Shown: positions 28,035 to 35,381 of the stretch, in pieces
Layout of the letters: each line of letters begins with the position of its first letter
Numbering within the stretch: the stretch's first letter is position 1
Origin: Pseudomonadota bacterium
GTDB taxonomy: Bacteria; Pseudomonadota; Gammaproteobacteria; Steroidobacterales; Steroidobacteraceae
NCBI GenBank assembly: GCA_023428645.1
Contig: JAEYXD010000124.1
Location: forward strand, 1-64,000
Length of the DNA: 64,000 nucleotides
Reading direction: 5' to 3'
Program-made: the position numbers and the translations under genes
Notes under the pieces: generated by a model
What the model was told of the DNA's origin: nothing
Databases searched by the model: none
Seen by the model: the letters and a program-made list of their open reading frames with translations, nothing else

Positions 28035-29027
28035 ATGGCCCGTCGTCACAAACACGAAGAGCACGCGAACCACGAAGCGTGGGCGATCCCCTATGGGGAC
28101 CTCGTCACGCTGCTGCTCGCGTTCTTCGTGGTGATGTACGCGATGTCGTCGGTGAACGAAGGCAAGTATCGCGTCCTGTCGGATTCGCTCGTCGCCGCGT
28201 TTCGCGGCGCGCCGCGCACGCTGCAGCCGGTGCAAGTCGGCGAGAAGCAGGTCGGCTCCGGCGCCGACATCTCGGTGACGATCGTGCAGCAGGCGATGCT
28301 GGAAGGTCAGCCGCGGCAGATGCTGGAGCCGACGCCGCTGCGGACGAGCGACATCGCGCGCTCGCACCATGCATCCTCACCGGATACCGCGACCGACGCG
28401 GACAGCCTGAGCCGGGCCTCCGAGATGGCGCACTCCGCCGCGGTCATGCGCGCGCTCGAGGAAGTCGCCGCCGACGTCGAGGCCGCGATGGCGGATCTCA
28501 TCCGCGACGACCTGATCATCGTGCGCCGCCATGGCATGTGGGTCGAAGTGGAGATCCGCACGGATATCCTGTTCGCGAGCGGCGAAGCACGGTTGTCTGC
28601 CGCATCGGCGGCCGTACTGCGCAAGCTCGCCGAGACGCTGCGGCCGTTCCCGAATCCGATCCGCGTCGAAGGTCACACGGACAACGTGCCGATCAAGACG
28701 CGCGAGTTTCGCTCGAACTGGGAGCTGTCGTCGGCGCGCGCGGCGACCGTCGTGCATTTGCTCAGCGAGCAGGGCGTCGCGCCGCAGCGGCTCGCGGTCA
28801 TCGGCTTGGGCGAATATCGGCCCGCGCGGCCGAACGACACGCCCGAGGGACGTAATGCAAACCGTCGCGTGCTGCTCGTGATTCTGGGGACGGACCGCGC
28901 CCCCGAAGGCGATCCGGCCGAGGCGCTGTCGAGTGACCTGCCCGTGCCGGTCACGCTCGAGGCAACACCGGCCCTGGCTCCCGCGCCGACGATGTCGGCA
29001 CCGCTCGACGTGCTCTCGGCACGTTGA
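28035..29027 (+). CDS. motD: Flagellar stator protein MotD (MotB family)
   Basis: MotB-family proteins anchor the stator to peptidoglycan and carry the ion-binding Asp. The 330-residue product begins with a short basic tail and one membrane helix containing IPYGDLVTLLLAFFVVMYAM, whose Asp is the ion-binding residue. It ends in an OmpA-like domain (LFASGEARLSAASAAVLRKL, then VEGHTDNVPIKTREFRSNWE). The long linker (about residues 60-160) includes the plug. Resemblance is to Pseudomonas MotD. It is the last gene of the motility locus. Confidence 0.93.
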   Translation: MARRHKHEEHANHEAWAIPYGDLVTLLLAFFVVMYAMSSVNEGKYRVLSDSLVAAFRGAPRTLQPVQVGEKQVGSGADISVTIVQQAMLEGQPRQMLEPTPLRTSDIARSHHASSPDTATDADSLSRASEMAHSAAVMRALEEVAADVEAAMADLIRDDLIIVRRHGMWVEVEIRTDILFASGEARLSAASAAVLRKLAETLRPFPNPIRVEGHTDNVPIKTREFRSNWELSSARAATVVHLLSEQGVAPQRLAVIGLGEYRPARPNDTPEGRNANRRVLLVILGTDRAPEGDPAEALSSDLPVPVTLEATPALAPAPTMSAPLDVLSAR

Positions 29028-29052
29028 ACCAGCAGATCCGAGTTCAGCCGTT

Positions 29053-29081
29053 TTGACGGGATGCCGGCTCGCCACTAGGAT
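29053..29081 (+). promoter_or_regulatory. Sigma-70 promoter of the carbonic anhydrase gene
   Basis: TTGACG (29053-29058), a 17-nt spacer and TAGGAT (29076-29081) form a good housekeeping promoter, with a start expected near 29088. It separates the carbonic anhydrase gene from the motility operon. Confidence 0.65.
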
Positions 29082-29144
29082 GCCGCGCATCGTCAACGCG
29101 TCCCCATGCGACGCCGCAGCTACACGAAGAACAGGGATACTCGG

Positions 29145-29765
29145 ATGATTTCCTCCCAAGAAGCGCTCTCGCGATTGCGGGAAGGCAATGCCCGTTTCGT
29201 CTCGCGCGAGCACAATCACGATGCGCTCACGAGCGAGCGCCGCCGCCGCAAGGTCGCGGCGGGCCAGGAGCCTTTCGCGATCATTCTGGGCTGCTCGGAT
29301 TCGCGCGTGCCCGCCGAGATCGTGTTCGATCAAGGGCTCGGCGATCTGTTCGTGATTCGCGTCGCGGGCAACATCGTCGCGCCGTCGCAAATCGGCAGCG
29401 TCGAATTCGCCGCGGATCGCTTCGGTACGCGGCTCGTCGTCGTGCTCGGCCACTCGAACTGTGGCGCGATCACCGCGACGATCGAAGAGCTGAGTCGGCG
29501 TCGGGAGGAGCAGTCGCGCAATCTGCGCTCGATCGTCGATCGCATTCGCCCCTCGGTCGCGGCACTGCTCTCGACGAATCAGCCCATGCCGCACGACGAG
29601 CTCGTGCATGCGGCGGTGCGGGCGAACATCCGCATGTCGGTGAATCAGCTGCGCCACGGTTCGGAGATTCTGGAGCAGCTCATCCAGAGCGACGGTCTGC
29701 TCGTCGTCGGCGCCGAGTACTCGCTGGAGACGGGCGTCGTGGAATTTTTCGAGGGGTTGGAATGA
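29145..29765 (+). CDS. Beta-class carbonic anhydrase
   Basis: This enzyme interconverts carbon dioxide and bicarbonate in the cytoplasm. The 206-residue product has the zinc ligands and Asp-Arg dyad of the beta class: C50 and D52-R54 in LGCSDSRVP, H103 and C106 in LGHSNCGA. Length is normal. The ATG at 29145 removes an Arg-rich extension that would precede the conserved EALSRLREGNARFV start. No signal peptide is seen. It is a single gene with its own promoter; it has no visible link to motility. Confidence 0.93.
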   Translation: MISSQEALSRLREGNARFVSREHNHDALTSERRRRKVAAGQEPFAIILGCSDSRVPAEIVFDQGLGDLFVIRVAGNIVAPSQIGSVEFAADRFGTRLVVVLGHSNCGAITATIEELSRRREEQSRNLRSIVDRIRPSVAALLSTNQPMPHDELVHAAVRANIRMSVNQLRHGSEILEQLIQSDGLLVVGAEYSLETGVVEFFEGLE

Positions 29766-29835
29766 TTTGATAAAACTTTGCAGCCACGGCTGCATGTTTC
29801 GCGGCGCGCCGCATCGAAACGCGGATAATCGCCCG

Positions 29836-30921
29836 ATGTTTCTCGTCGGCGCACGTTTCGTGAATTTCCGCACCGCTTCGTTGAGCGTCCTCGCCGCGGC
29901 TCTCCTGGTTCTCGGCACCCCGGCGGACGCACAGGACAAGAAGATCAAGAGCGGCCTTTCGGCCGCGGATTTCGCGTACACGCTGCCCGAGGGCGTTTCC
30001 GTCCGCGAGGTCACGTACTTCAGCGACGACGTCGCCTGCTTCGCCAAGGTGTTCTACCCGAAGGGCTTCTCCGTCAACGGCAAGACGCCCGGTATCGTGC
30101 TCGCGCAGGGTTGGACCGGCACGCACGATTCCATCGAGAAATACGGCGCACGGTTCGCCGAGCGCGGCCTCGTCGCGATGGTCATCGACTATCGCGGCTG
30201 GGGCCAGAGCAACGGCTTCACGACGCTGGCGAACAAATCGCTGCAATCGCGCCCGCGCAATGACGACGGCAAACGCTTCGCGAACGGCGAATATCGCGTC
30301 GAGACGCGACGCGCGCGCATCGTGCCGTCGAAACAGGTCGAAGACATACGCAACGCGGTCTCGTATCTGCAAGGCGAGCCGGGCGTCGATCGCGACCGGA
30401 TCGGGCTGTGGGGCTCGAGTTTCGCGGGCGGCAATACGATCGCCGTCGCGGCGATGGACGCGCGCGTCAAGGCGATTGCGATGCAGGCGCCGTCGATCGC
30501 GGGCAAGAACACACCGGCGGAGCCGTTTCAGCTCAGAGGCAAAATGCTCGAGGACGCGATCCAGCGCGCGCGCACCGGGCAGGGGGCGGAGATCGAGACG
30601 GCGTATGTCGAGCGTCGCATCATCGACGCCGAGACGAATCAGCTCGTGGCCGAGTTCCGCCCGTTCGACGATCTCAAGCACGTCGGCGATCGGCCGGTGC
30701 TGTTCGTCGTCGCCGAGAAGGACGAGCTGTTCGACAACAAGGAGCACGCGTTCGCCGCTGCAGAGGTGCTGACGGGACCGAAGCGGGTGATCGAAATCCC
30801 GGGCATCACGCACTTCGAGATCTACGTCGGCGCGGCGTTCGATGCGAGCGCGAACGCGGCGGCGGATTGGTTCAAGCAGTATCTTGGCGGGAGCGTGCCG
30901 AGTCGGCAGCCGAGCCGATAA
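29836..30921 (+). CDS. Exported alpha/beta hydrolase (dienelactone-hydrolase-like)
   Basis: This is a predicted periplasmic alpha/beta-fold hydrolase of unknown substrate. The 361-residue product starts with a signal peptide (MFLVGARFVNFRTASLSVLA, cleavage near TPADA-QD). It carries a nucleophile elbow GLWGSSFAGGN, a candidate acid Asp in VAEKDELFD and a catalytic His in GITHFEIY. The elbow is G-x-S-x-A rather than the common G-x-S-x-G. An EKYGARFAERGLVAMVIDYR segment is typical of X-Pro peptidase and dienelactone-hydrolase-like families. The ATG at 29836 is preferred to a TTG at 29767 because it places the signal peptide at the start. Confidence 0.8.
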   Translation: MFLVGARFVNFRTASLSVLAAALLVLGTPADAQDKKIKSGLSAADFAYTLPEGVSVREVTYFSDDVACFAKVFYPKGFSVNGKTPGIVLAQGWTGTHDSIEKYGARFAERGLVAMVIDYRGWGQSNGFTTLANKSLQSRPRNDDGKRFANGEYRVETRRARIVPSKQVEDIRNAVSYLQGEPGVDRDRIGLWGSSFAGGNTIAVAAMDARVKAIAMQAPSIAGKNTPAEPFQLRGKMLEDAIQRARTGQGAEIETAYVERRIIDAETNQLVAEFRPFDDLKHVGDRPVLFVVAEKDELFDNKEHAFAAAEVLTGPKRVIEIPGITHFEIYVGAAFDASANAAADWFKQYLGGSVPSRQPSR

Positions 30922-30926
30922 GGCAG

Positions 30927-31820
30927 CTAAACGAAACGCGCGCGGTAGTCGCGAACGAAGTCGTCGATCGAGCGCGGGGCTTTGCCGGTGACTTCTCTGA
31001 CGACGTCGGTGGGACAGACGTTGATCAGACTCGAGGCGCAGGCGTCCCACATTTCCAGCTTCGCTTCGATCATCACCGGCTGCACGCCTTTGCCTTGCAG
31101 CCAGCCGCGCGCTTCGTTCGCGGTGATGTCGGTATAGCGGATCGGCTTGCCGAGAATGCGCCCCATCCGTTCGGCGACTTCCTGATACGAGAGCGTCTCG
31201 GCGCCGGTGACGGTGTACGTCTGGCCCGCGTGTTTCGAATCGGTGAGGGCGGCGACCGCGACCTCGGCGACATCGCGCGCATCGACCCAGGTCCATTTGA
31301 TCGAGCGGAACGGCCCCGCGATCAGCCCTTGCTGCGCGATGGAAGCCGAGAACTCCAACAGATTTTGCATCAAGAACGTCGGCCGCAGACGCGTGATCGC
31401 GAGTGCGTCGGTCGTGATCGTCGTCTCGGCTTGACCGAGCCAGCGCAGCACTCGCGTGCAACACATGTCAGCGTTCGCGGCGACCCCCGACAACTGCACG
31501 ATATTGCGAACGCCGGCATGCTTTGCCGCCGTGGCGACGCGCAGATGCTCATCGGCCATCTTGGGGGAGAGCGCGGACGCGAGGAAAATACCCTCGACCC
31601 CTTTAAGCGCATTCGTGAGCGCTTCGGGGTCGCACGCGGAGGCGCGAATCCACTCGACATGGGTCGCAAGTTTCGGATAGATCGGGCCGTCGATATCGGC
31701 GATCGTAGGCGCAGCGGCGGCACCGTCAGGAGTCAAAACGCGTACAGGAACGGATTGCTGGGCAAGCTCGGCCACGACAGCCTTGCTCACATAACCCGTC
31801 ACATCCGTCACCAGCAGCAT
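30927..31820 (-). CDS. NmrA-like NAD(P)-binding protein (atypical SDR)
   Basis: This is a 297-residue Rossmann-fold protein of the NmrA/atypical short-chain dehydrogenase group. It has typical later motifs (NIVQLSGVAAN, AITRLRPTFLMQNLLEF, then WVDARDVAEVAVAAL and TYTVTGAETLSYQEVAERMG). The N-terminal glycine-rich nucleotide motif, normally GATGxxG, reads VTDVTGYVS here, so cofactor binding may be weak or altered. It is divergent from a LysR-type regulator gene 172 bp away, the usual arrangement of a regulator with its target. Substrate or redox-sensor role is unknown. Confidence 0.8.
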   Translation of the reverse strand: MLLVTDVTGYVSKAVVAELAQQSVPVRVLTPDGAAAAPTIADIDGPIYPKLATHVEWIRASACDPEALTNALKGVEGIFLASALSPKMADEHLRVATAAKHAGVRNIVQLSGVAANADMCCTRVLRWLGQAETTITTDALAITRLRPTFLMQNLLEFSASIAQQGLIAGPFRSIKWTWVDARDVAEVAVAALTDSKHAGQTYTVTGAETLSYQEVAERMGRILGKPIRYTDITANEARGWLQGKGVQPVMIEAKLEMWDACASSLINVCPTDVVREVTGKAPRSIDDFVRDYRARFV

Positions 31821-31925
31821 TATTGCGCCCGTCCCGTACCCATGAGGTCCCAGTTGGACCGGGGCGATACATTACGGGGGCGATGCGCGACGGTAAACCA
31901 GTCGGCAAGCGAAAAGTCTGGTGCG

Positions 31926-31953
31926 TTACGGTCATGAATCCTGAGCATAGAAT
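31926..31953 (+). promoter_or_regulatory. Candidate promoter of the LysR-type gene
   Basis: TTACGG (31926-31931), a 16-nt spacer and TAGAAT (31948-31953) would give a 5' leader of about 33 nt. The -10 element is good, the -35 weak. It lies in the divergent region shared with the NmrA-like gene. I did not find a clear T-N11-A operator. Confidence 0.35.
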
Positions 31954-31992
31954 CCCGCCTGGCTGATGGGGCGCCGCCGGTCCGGCGGATGC

Positions 31993-32919
31993 ATGGAATA
32001 TGGGGACATAACGCGCTTGAACAACTTCAGCGACATCGTTGCCTTCGTTCGGGTCGTCGAGGCGCACAGCTTCGTGGCTGCCGCGCAGACGCTCGGCATG
32101 TCGCCGTCCGCGATCAGCAAGGCCGTCAGCCGCCTGGAAGAGCGGCTGGGCGCGCGACTGCTCAATCGGACGACGCGCTCGCTCAGCATGACGGATCTCG
32201 GCGTGAGCTTCTACGAGCGCTGTCGGACCGCGCTCGGTCAGCTCGACGCGGCCGAAAGCGAGGTATCGGAATCCCGGGGGATTCCGCGCGGCAAATTGCG
32301 TGTCGACGTACCGATTTCGCTCGGTCGGCGCATTCTCGTGCCCGCGCTGCCGCGTTTCATTCAGCAGTACCCTGAGCTCACGATCCAGATGAGCATGAGC
32401 GATCGCGTCACGGATCTCGTGCAGGAGGGCATCGATGCCGCGATTCGCGTCGGCCAACTGTCCGATTCGAGCCTCATCGCGCGGCGCGTCGGCAACCTGC
32501 GCGGCGTGACGTGCGCGTCGCCGGAATTCATCGAGCGCGTCGGTACGCCGACGAGTCCGGATGATTTGCAGCCCGAGCACCTCATTCCGATGTTCAAGAT
32601 CGGCAACAGCCAGGTGCGTGAATGGATCTTCCAGAAGGGCTCGGAGACGAAGACCGTGTATCCGGCCGGGGCGCTCTCGTTCAGTGATCCCGAATCGGCG
32701 GTCGCGGCGGCGGTCAGCGGCGCGGGCTTCGTGCGCTCGCTCGACTTCACCGTCGAGGCGCAAATAGCCGCGGGCTTGCTGGTGCCGGTGCTGCAGGATT
32801 GGAACGACGGCGCGCAATGGCCGGTGTCCGTGGTGTATCCGCAGCATCGTCAGCCGACCGCGAAGATCAAGGCGTTCATCGAGTTCGCGGTCGGTTTGTT
32901 CCCACAGGTGAGTGCCTGA
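31993..32919 (+). CDS. LysR-family transcriptional regulator
   Basis: This is a one-component regulator of 308 residues. The N-terminal winged HTH (about residues 8-68) includes VVEAHSFVAAAQTLGMSPSA followed by ISKAVSRLEERLGARLLNRT. The C-terminal substrate-binding domain starts at GKLRVDVPISLGRRILVPAL. It resembles the subgroup that controls adjacent divergent oxidoreductase genes, so the NmrA-like gene is the likely target. The ATG at 31993 is used; a TTG at 32017 is also possible. The effector is unknown. Confidence 0.9.
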   Translation: MEYGDITRLNNFSDIVAFVRVVEAHSFVAAAQTLGMSPSAISKAVSRLEERLGARLLNRTTRSLSMTDLGVSFYERCRTALGQLDAAESEVSESRGIPRGKLRVDVPISLGRRILVPALPRFIQQYPELTIQMSMSDRVTDLVQEGIDAAIRVGQLSDSSLIARRVGNLRGVTCASPEFIERVGTPTSPDDLQPEHLIPMFKIGNSQVREWIFQKGSETKTVYPAGALSFSDPESAVAAAVSGAGFVRSLDFTVEAQIAAGLLVPVLQDWNDGAQWPVSVVYPQHRQPTAKIKAFIEFAVGLFPQVSA

Positions 32920-32981
32920 CGCCCGCATCGAGCGCCGCGCATTCCTGCCTTCCTGTCACCAATGTCATGCGCGCGAGCCGA

Positions 32982-33010
32982 TTGGTCGCGCCTCGTTCCC
33001 CGCCTAGAGT
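32982..33010 (+). promoter_or_regulatory. Sigma-70 promoter of the outer-membrane factor gene
   Basis: TTGGTC (32982-32987), a 17-nt spacer and TAGAGT (33005-33010) lie 33 nt before the start codon. Spacing is ideal and the hexamers are moderate. Confidence 0.5.
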
Positions 33011-33043
33011 GCTCCGCAAACCTACACGCGTTGCGGAGTCTTT

Positions 33044-34519
33044 ATGGTCAGTCGAGCTGGGTTCGGTCGGGTTGCTTCGTTGCGCCGCAGTGCGTTTTCC
33101 GCATTGCTCGCGGGTTCGATCTCAATGGTGCTGGCGGCATGCGCCGTCGGTCCGGACTATGAGCGTCCCGAAGCGCCAAACGCGGACGAGTTCGTCACGC
33201 CGAGCACGCTTGCTGTCGACAGCGCCGAAGTCGAACGCGACTTCTGGAAGACCTTTGACGATGCGCTGTTGACCGAGTTGATCGAGGAAGCGTTGCGCGC
33301 GAATCATGATGTGCGCATCGCGTTTTCGCGTTTGAGCGAAGCGCGCGCGCTGCGCGGTGAGGCGCGCTTCGATGTCGCGCCGACCGTCACGGCCGCCGCT
33401 GGCGCGACCGATGCGCGCACGAGCATCCGGCAGAACCCGTTCCCCAATGTCGATCGCGATCAGGACTACTACGAGGCAGGCTTCGATGCCTTCTGGGAGC
33501 TCGATTTCTTCGGTCGAGTGCGTCGCGGGCTGCAAGCGCAGTCCGCGCTCGTGGGCGCCGCGGAGGCGGAGCTCTACGCCACGCAAGTGACCGTGACCGC
33601 CGAAGTCGCGCGCAACTATTTCGAGTTGCGCGGCGCGCAGCAGCGCCTCGAGGTGGCGCAGCGCAACGCGACGAATCAAGAAGAGTCGCTGCGCATCACG
33701 CGCGCGCGCTTGGACGGCGGGCGGGGTACGCAGCTCGACGTGTCGCGGGCGCAATCGTTGCTGAGCGCGACTCGCGCGACGATCCCCGATCTGGAAGCCG
33801 CGGTGACGTACGCGATGCTGCGGCTCGGCGTGTTGACCGGGAACTCACCCGAGGCGCTGATGCCGCGCCTCGCGGAGGCCCGGCCTTTGCCCGCGCTACC
33901 CGCGACGCATCGGATCGGCACGCCGGAATCGCTGCTGCGCCGGCGCCCGGACATCCAGGTCGCGGAGCGCCAGCTGGCCGCCGCGACGGCGCGCATCGGT
34001 GTCGCGGTCGCGGATCTCTTCCCGCGCATCTCGTTCGTCGGCCGCTGGGGATTCGATGCCGCGAGTTCCGCCGATCTCGGCGACGCGAGCAGCGAAGCGT
34101 TCGCGTTCGGCCCGAGCATCCAATGGGCGGCGTTCGACATGGGGCGCGTGCGTCAGCGCATCCATCAGCGCGAGGCCGCGGCGCAGGGTGCGCTCGCGCG
34201 GTATGAGCAGCGCGTGCTGCAGGCGCTCGAGGAGACGGACGCGAGCTTGACGAGCTATGCGCAGGCGCTCGCAAAGCAGCAACATTTACGGCAGAGCGCC
34301 GCGTCGTCCGCGGAGGCGGCGACGATCGCGCGAGCGCGCTTCGAGAGCGGTGTCAGCGACTTCCTTACAGTGCTCGACGCGGAGCGCACGATGCTCGAGG
34401 CGGAAGACCGCCTGGCCGCGAGCGAGACGCAGACGGCTACCGCCTTGCTCTCGATGTACAAGGCGTTGGGCGGCGGTTTTCGACCTGTCGAAGGCGCGAG
34501 CTTGCGAGCCGCGCGCTGA
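33044..34519 (+). CDS. NodT-family outer-membrane efflux lipoprotein
   Basis: This is a TolC/OprM-type outer-membrane channel that works with a periplasmic adaptor and an inner-membrane pump. The 491-residue product has a lipoprotein signal with lipobox LAAC (C about residue 31) followed by AVGPDYERPEAP, the typical start of NodT proteins, and two outer-membrane-efflux repeats. GCGGAG precedes the ATG. No adaptor or RND/MFS pump gene lies beside it, so it is an orphan channel that must pair with a pump encoded elsewhere. Confidence 0.93.
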   Translation: MVSRAGFGRVASLRRSAFSALLAGSISMVLAACAVGPDYERPEAPNADEFVTPSTLAVDSAEVERDFWKTFDDALLTELIEEALRANHDVRIAFSRLSEARALRGEARFDVAPTVTAAAGATDARTSIRQNPFPNVDRDQDYYEAGFDAFWELDFFGRVRRGLQAQSALVGAAEAELYATQVTVTAEVARNYFELRGAQQRLEVAQRNATNQEESLRITRARLDGGRGTQLDVSRAQSLLSATRATIPDLEAAVTYAMLRLGVLTGNSPEALMPRLAEARPLPALPATHRIGTPESLLRRRPDIQVAERQLAAATARIGVAVADLFPRISFVGRWGFDAASSADLGDASSEAFAFGPSIQWAAFDMGRVRQRIHQREAAAQGALARYEQRVLQALEETDASLTSYAQALAKQQHLRQSAASSAEAATIARARFESGVSDFLTVLDAERTMLEAEDRLAASETQTATALLSMYKALGGGFRPVEGASLRAAR

Positions 34520-34528
34520 CGCGCGCGG
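34509..34528. terminator. Hairpin between the efflux gene and csrA
   Basis: A perfect 7-bp GC-only stem (ccgcgcg/cgcgcgg) with a 6-nt loop spans the stop of the outer-membrane factor gene and ends next to the stop of the convergent csrA. It could serve both strands. It lacks a T-run. Confidence 0.4.
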
Positions 34529-34720
34529 TCAGTGCTGGGGCGGGCCCTGCGGCGATGCATCGGCCCCCGCGGACTCGACGAGCTCGGCGCGAAGCACGAG
34601 CACGTCCGCGGGTGCGTTGATACCGAGCCTGACCTGATTGCCTCGAATTTCGAGGATCGAGATCTCGATGTCTTGCCCGACCTGGATCGATTCGCCGGGG
34701 CGGCGCGTCAGAATCAACAT
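34529..34720 (-). CDS. csrA: Carbon storage regulator CsrA
   Basis: CsrA (RsmA) is a dimeric RNA-binding protein that represses or stabilises mRNAs by binding GGA in leaders, controlling motility, biofilm and carbon flux. The 63-residue product has the canonical start MLILTRRPGESIQVGQDI, then EIRGNQVRLGINAPADVLVL. The RNA-contact residues of strand 1 (L4, R6) and R44 are kept; the usual HREEI is LRAEL. The start MLIL is chosen over a 21-residue upstream extension. GGAGGG lies before the ATG, within an ACGGAGGGA sequence that itself resembles a CsrA site, so autorepression is plausible. Confidence 0.96.
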   Translation of the reverse strand: MLILTRRPGESIQVGQDIEISILEIRGNQVRLGINAPADVLVLRAELVESAGADASPQGPPQH

Positions 34721-34860
34721 GGCAATCCCTCCGTGGACATTTCGCGACGGCGGGATGCTGGCACAACTCTGAGGCGAAGCCAATTGCGCCCGCGCGCGCC
34801 GCGGCCGTGCAGCACCCCGCGCACGTGCCCTCCGTCACTCTGGAAAAATACGTAGAGGCC

Positions 34861-34960
34861 ATGAGAGGATCGGGCGCTCGCGAGCGTCCGGCACAGGATT
34901 CGTGCCGGCTGAAGGGTGGGCGATCTCGGACAAGATCGCACGGAAATGGAGGAATTAAGG
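34861..34960 (+). promoter_or_regulatory. GGA-rich leader of the gene divergent from csrA
   Basis: These 100 nt contain seven GGA triplets (at 34867, 34896, 34928, 34942, 34948, 34951 and 34959). One lies in the 7-nt loop of a perfect 7-bp hairpin (ccggcac-aggattc-gtgccgg, 34888-34908), and three lie at the ribosome binding site and start. GGA in hairpin loops is the CsrA recognition form. A CsrA-controlled leader is inferred. Confidence 0.45.
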
Positions 34961-35362
34961 ATGCCTTGGAAGTCGATGTTTCGGTCGCACGGTGTGGAGC
35001 TTCACTTCAGCGGCCACTGCAATAACGCTGAAGTCATGGATGCGCGCGATGCCGCCTACGAGCATCGTTACGAGGAAGGGCTGCAATACATGATTGTGGA
35101 CTTCACCCGCGTCGAATATCTCGATCTCGCGCTCGCCGACCTGCTCAGACTCGCGGATCACGATCGACAGTATCTGCTCCGCAATCCCTCGCATGTGCTC
35201 GCCATCGTCGCGCCGCAAGCGCCCGTGCTGCGTCTGTTGCGCATGTACGAGCACTATATGGAAGGCTCGCCATTGCTGATGCAGATCACGAGCACGCATG
35301 CGGAGGCCATTTCATGGCTGCGTTCGGAGATGCTGGAGTCGGCGTCGCTCTCGGCGATATGA
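34961..35362 (+). CDS. Small cytosolic protein, STAS-like, divergent from csrA
   Basis: I do not recognise this 133-residue protein with certainty. It has no signal peptide or membrane segment. The alternation of a strand (GLQYMIVDFTRVEYLDLALA), a helix (DLLRLADHDRQYLL), a strand (HVLAIVAP) and further helices resembles a STAS or SpoIIAA-like fold, as found in anti-anti-sigma factors, but no conserved phospho-Ser is evident. GGAGG (34948-34952) lies 8 nt before the ATG. The leader is rich in GGA and the gene is divergent from csrA, so post-transcriptional control is possible. Confidence 0.55.
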   Translation: MPWKSMFRSHGVELHFSGHCNNAEVMDARDAAYEHRYEEGLQYMIVDFTRVEYLDLALADLLRLADHDRQYLLRNPSHVLAIVAPQAPVLRLLRMYEHYMEGSPLLMQITSTHAEAISWLRSEMLESASLSAI

Positions 35363-35381
35363 GGTGCGCTAGAAGCGCACC
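35363..35381. terminator. Bidirectional hairpin between convergent genes
   Basis: A perfect 8-bp stem (ggtgcgct-aga-agcgcacc) starts at the base after the stop of the STAS-like gene and covers the last codons of the convergent FadL gene. It can end transcription from both sides. Confidence 0.55.
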
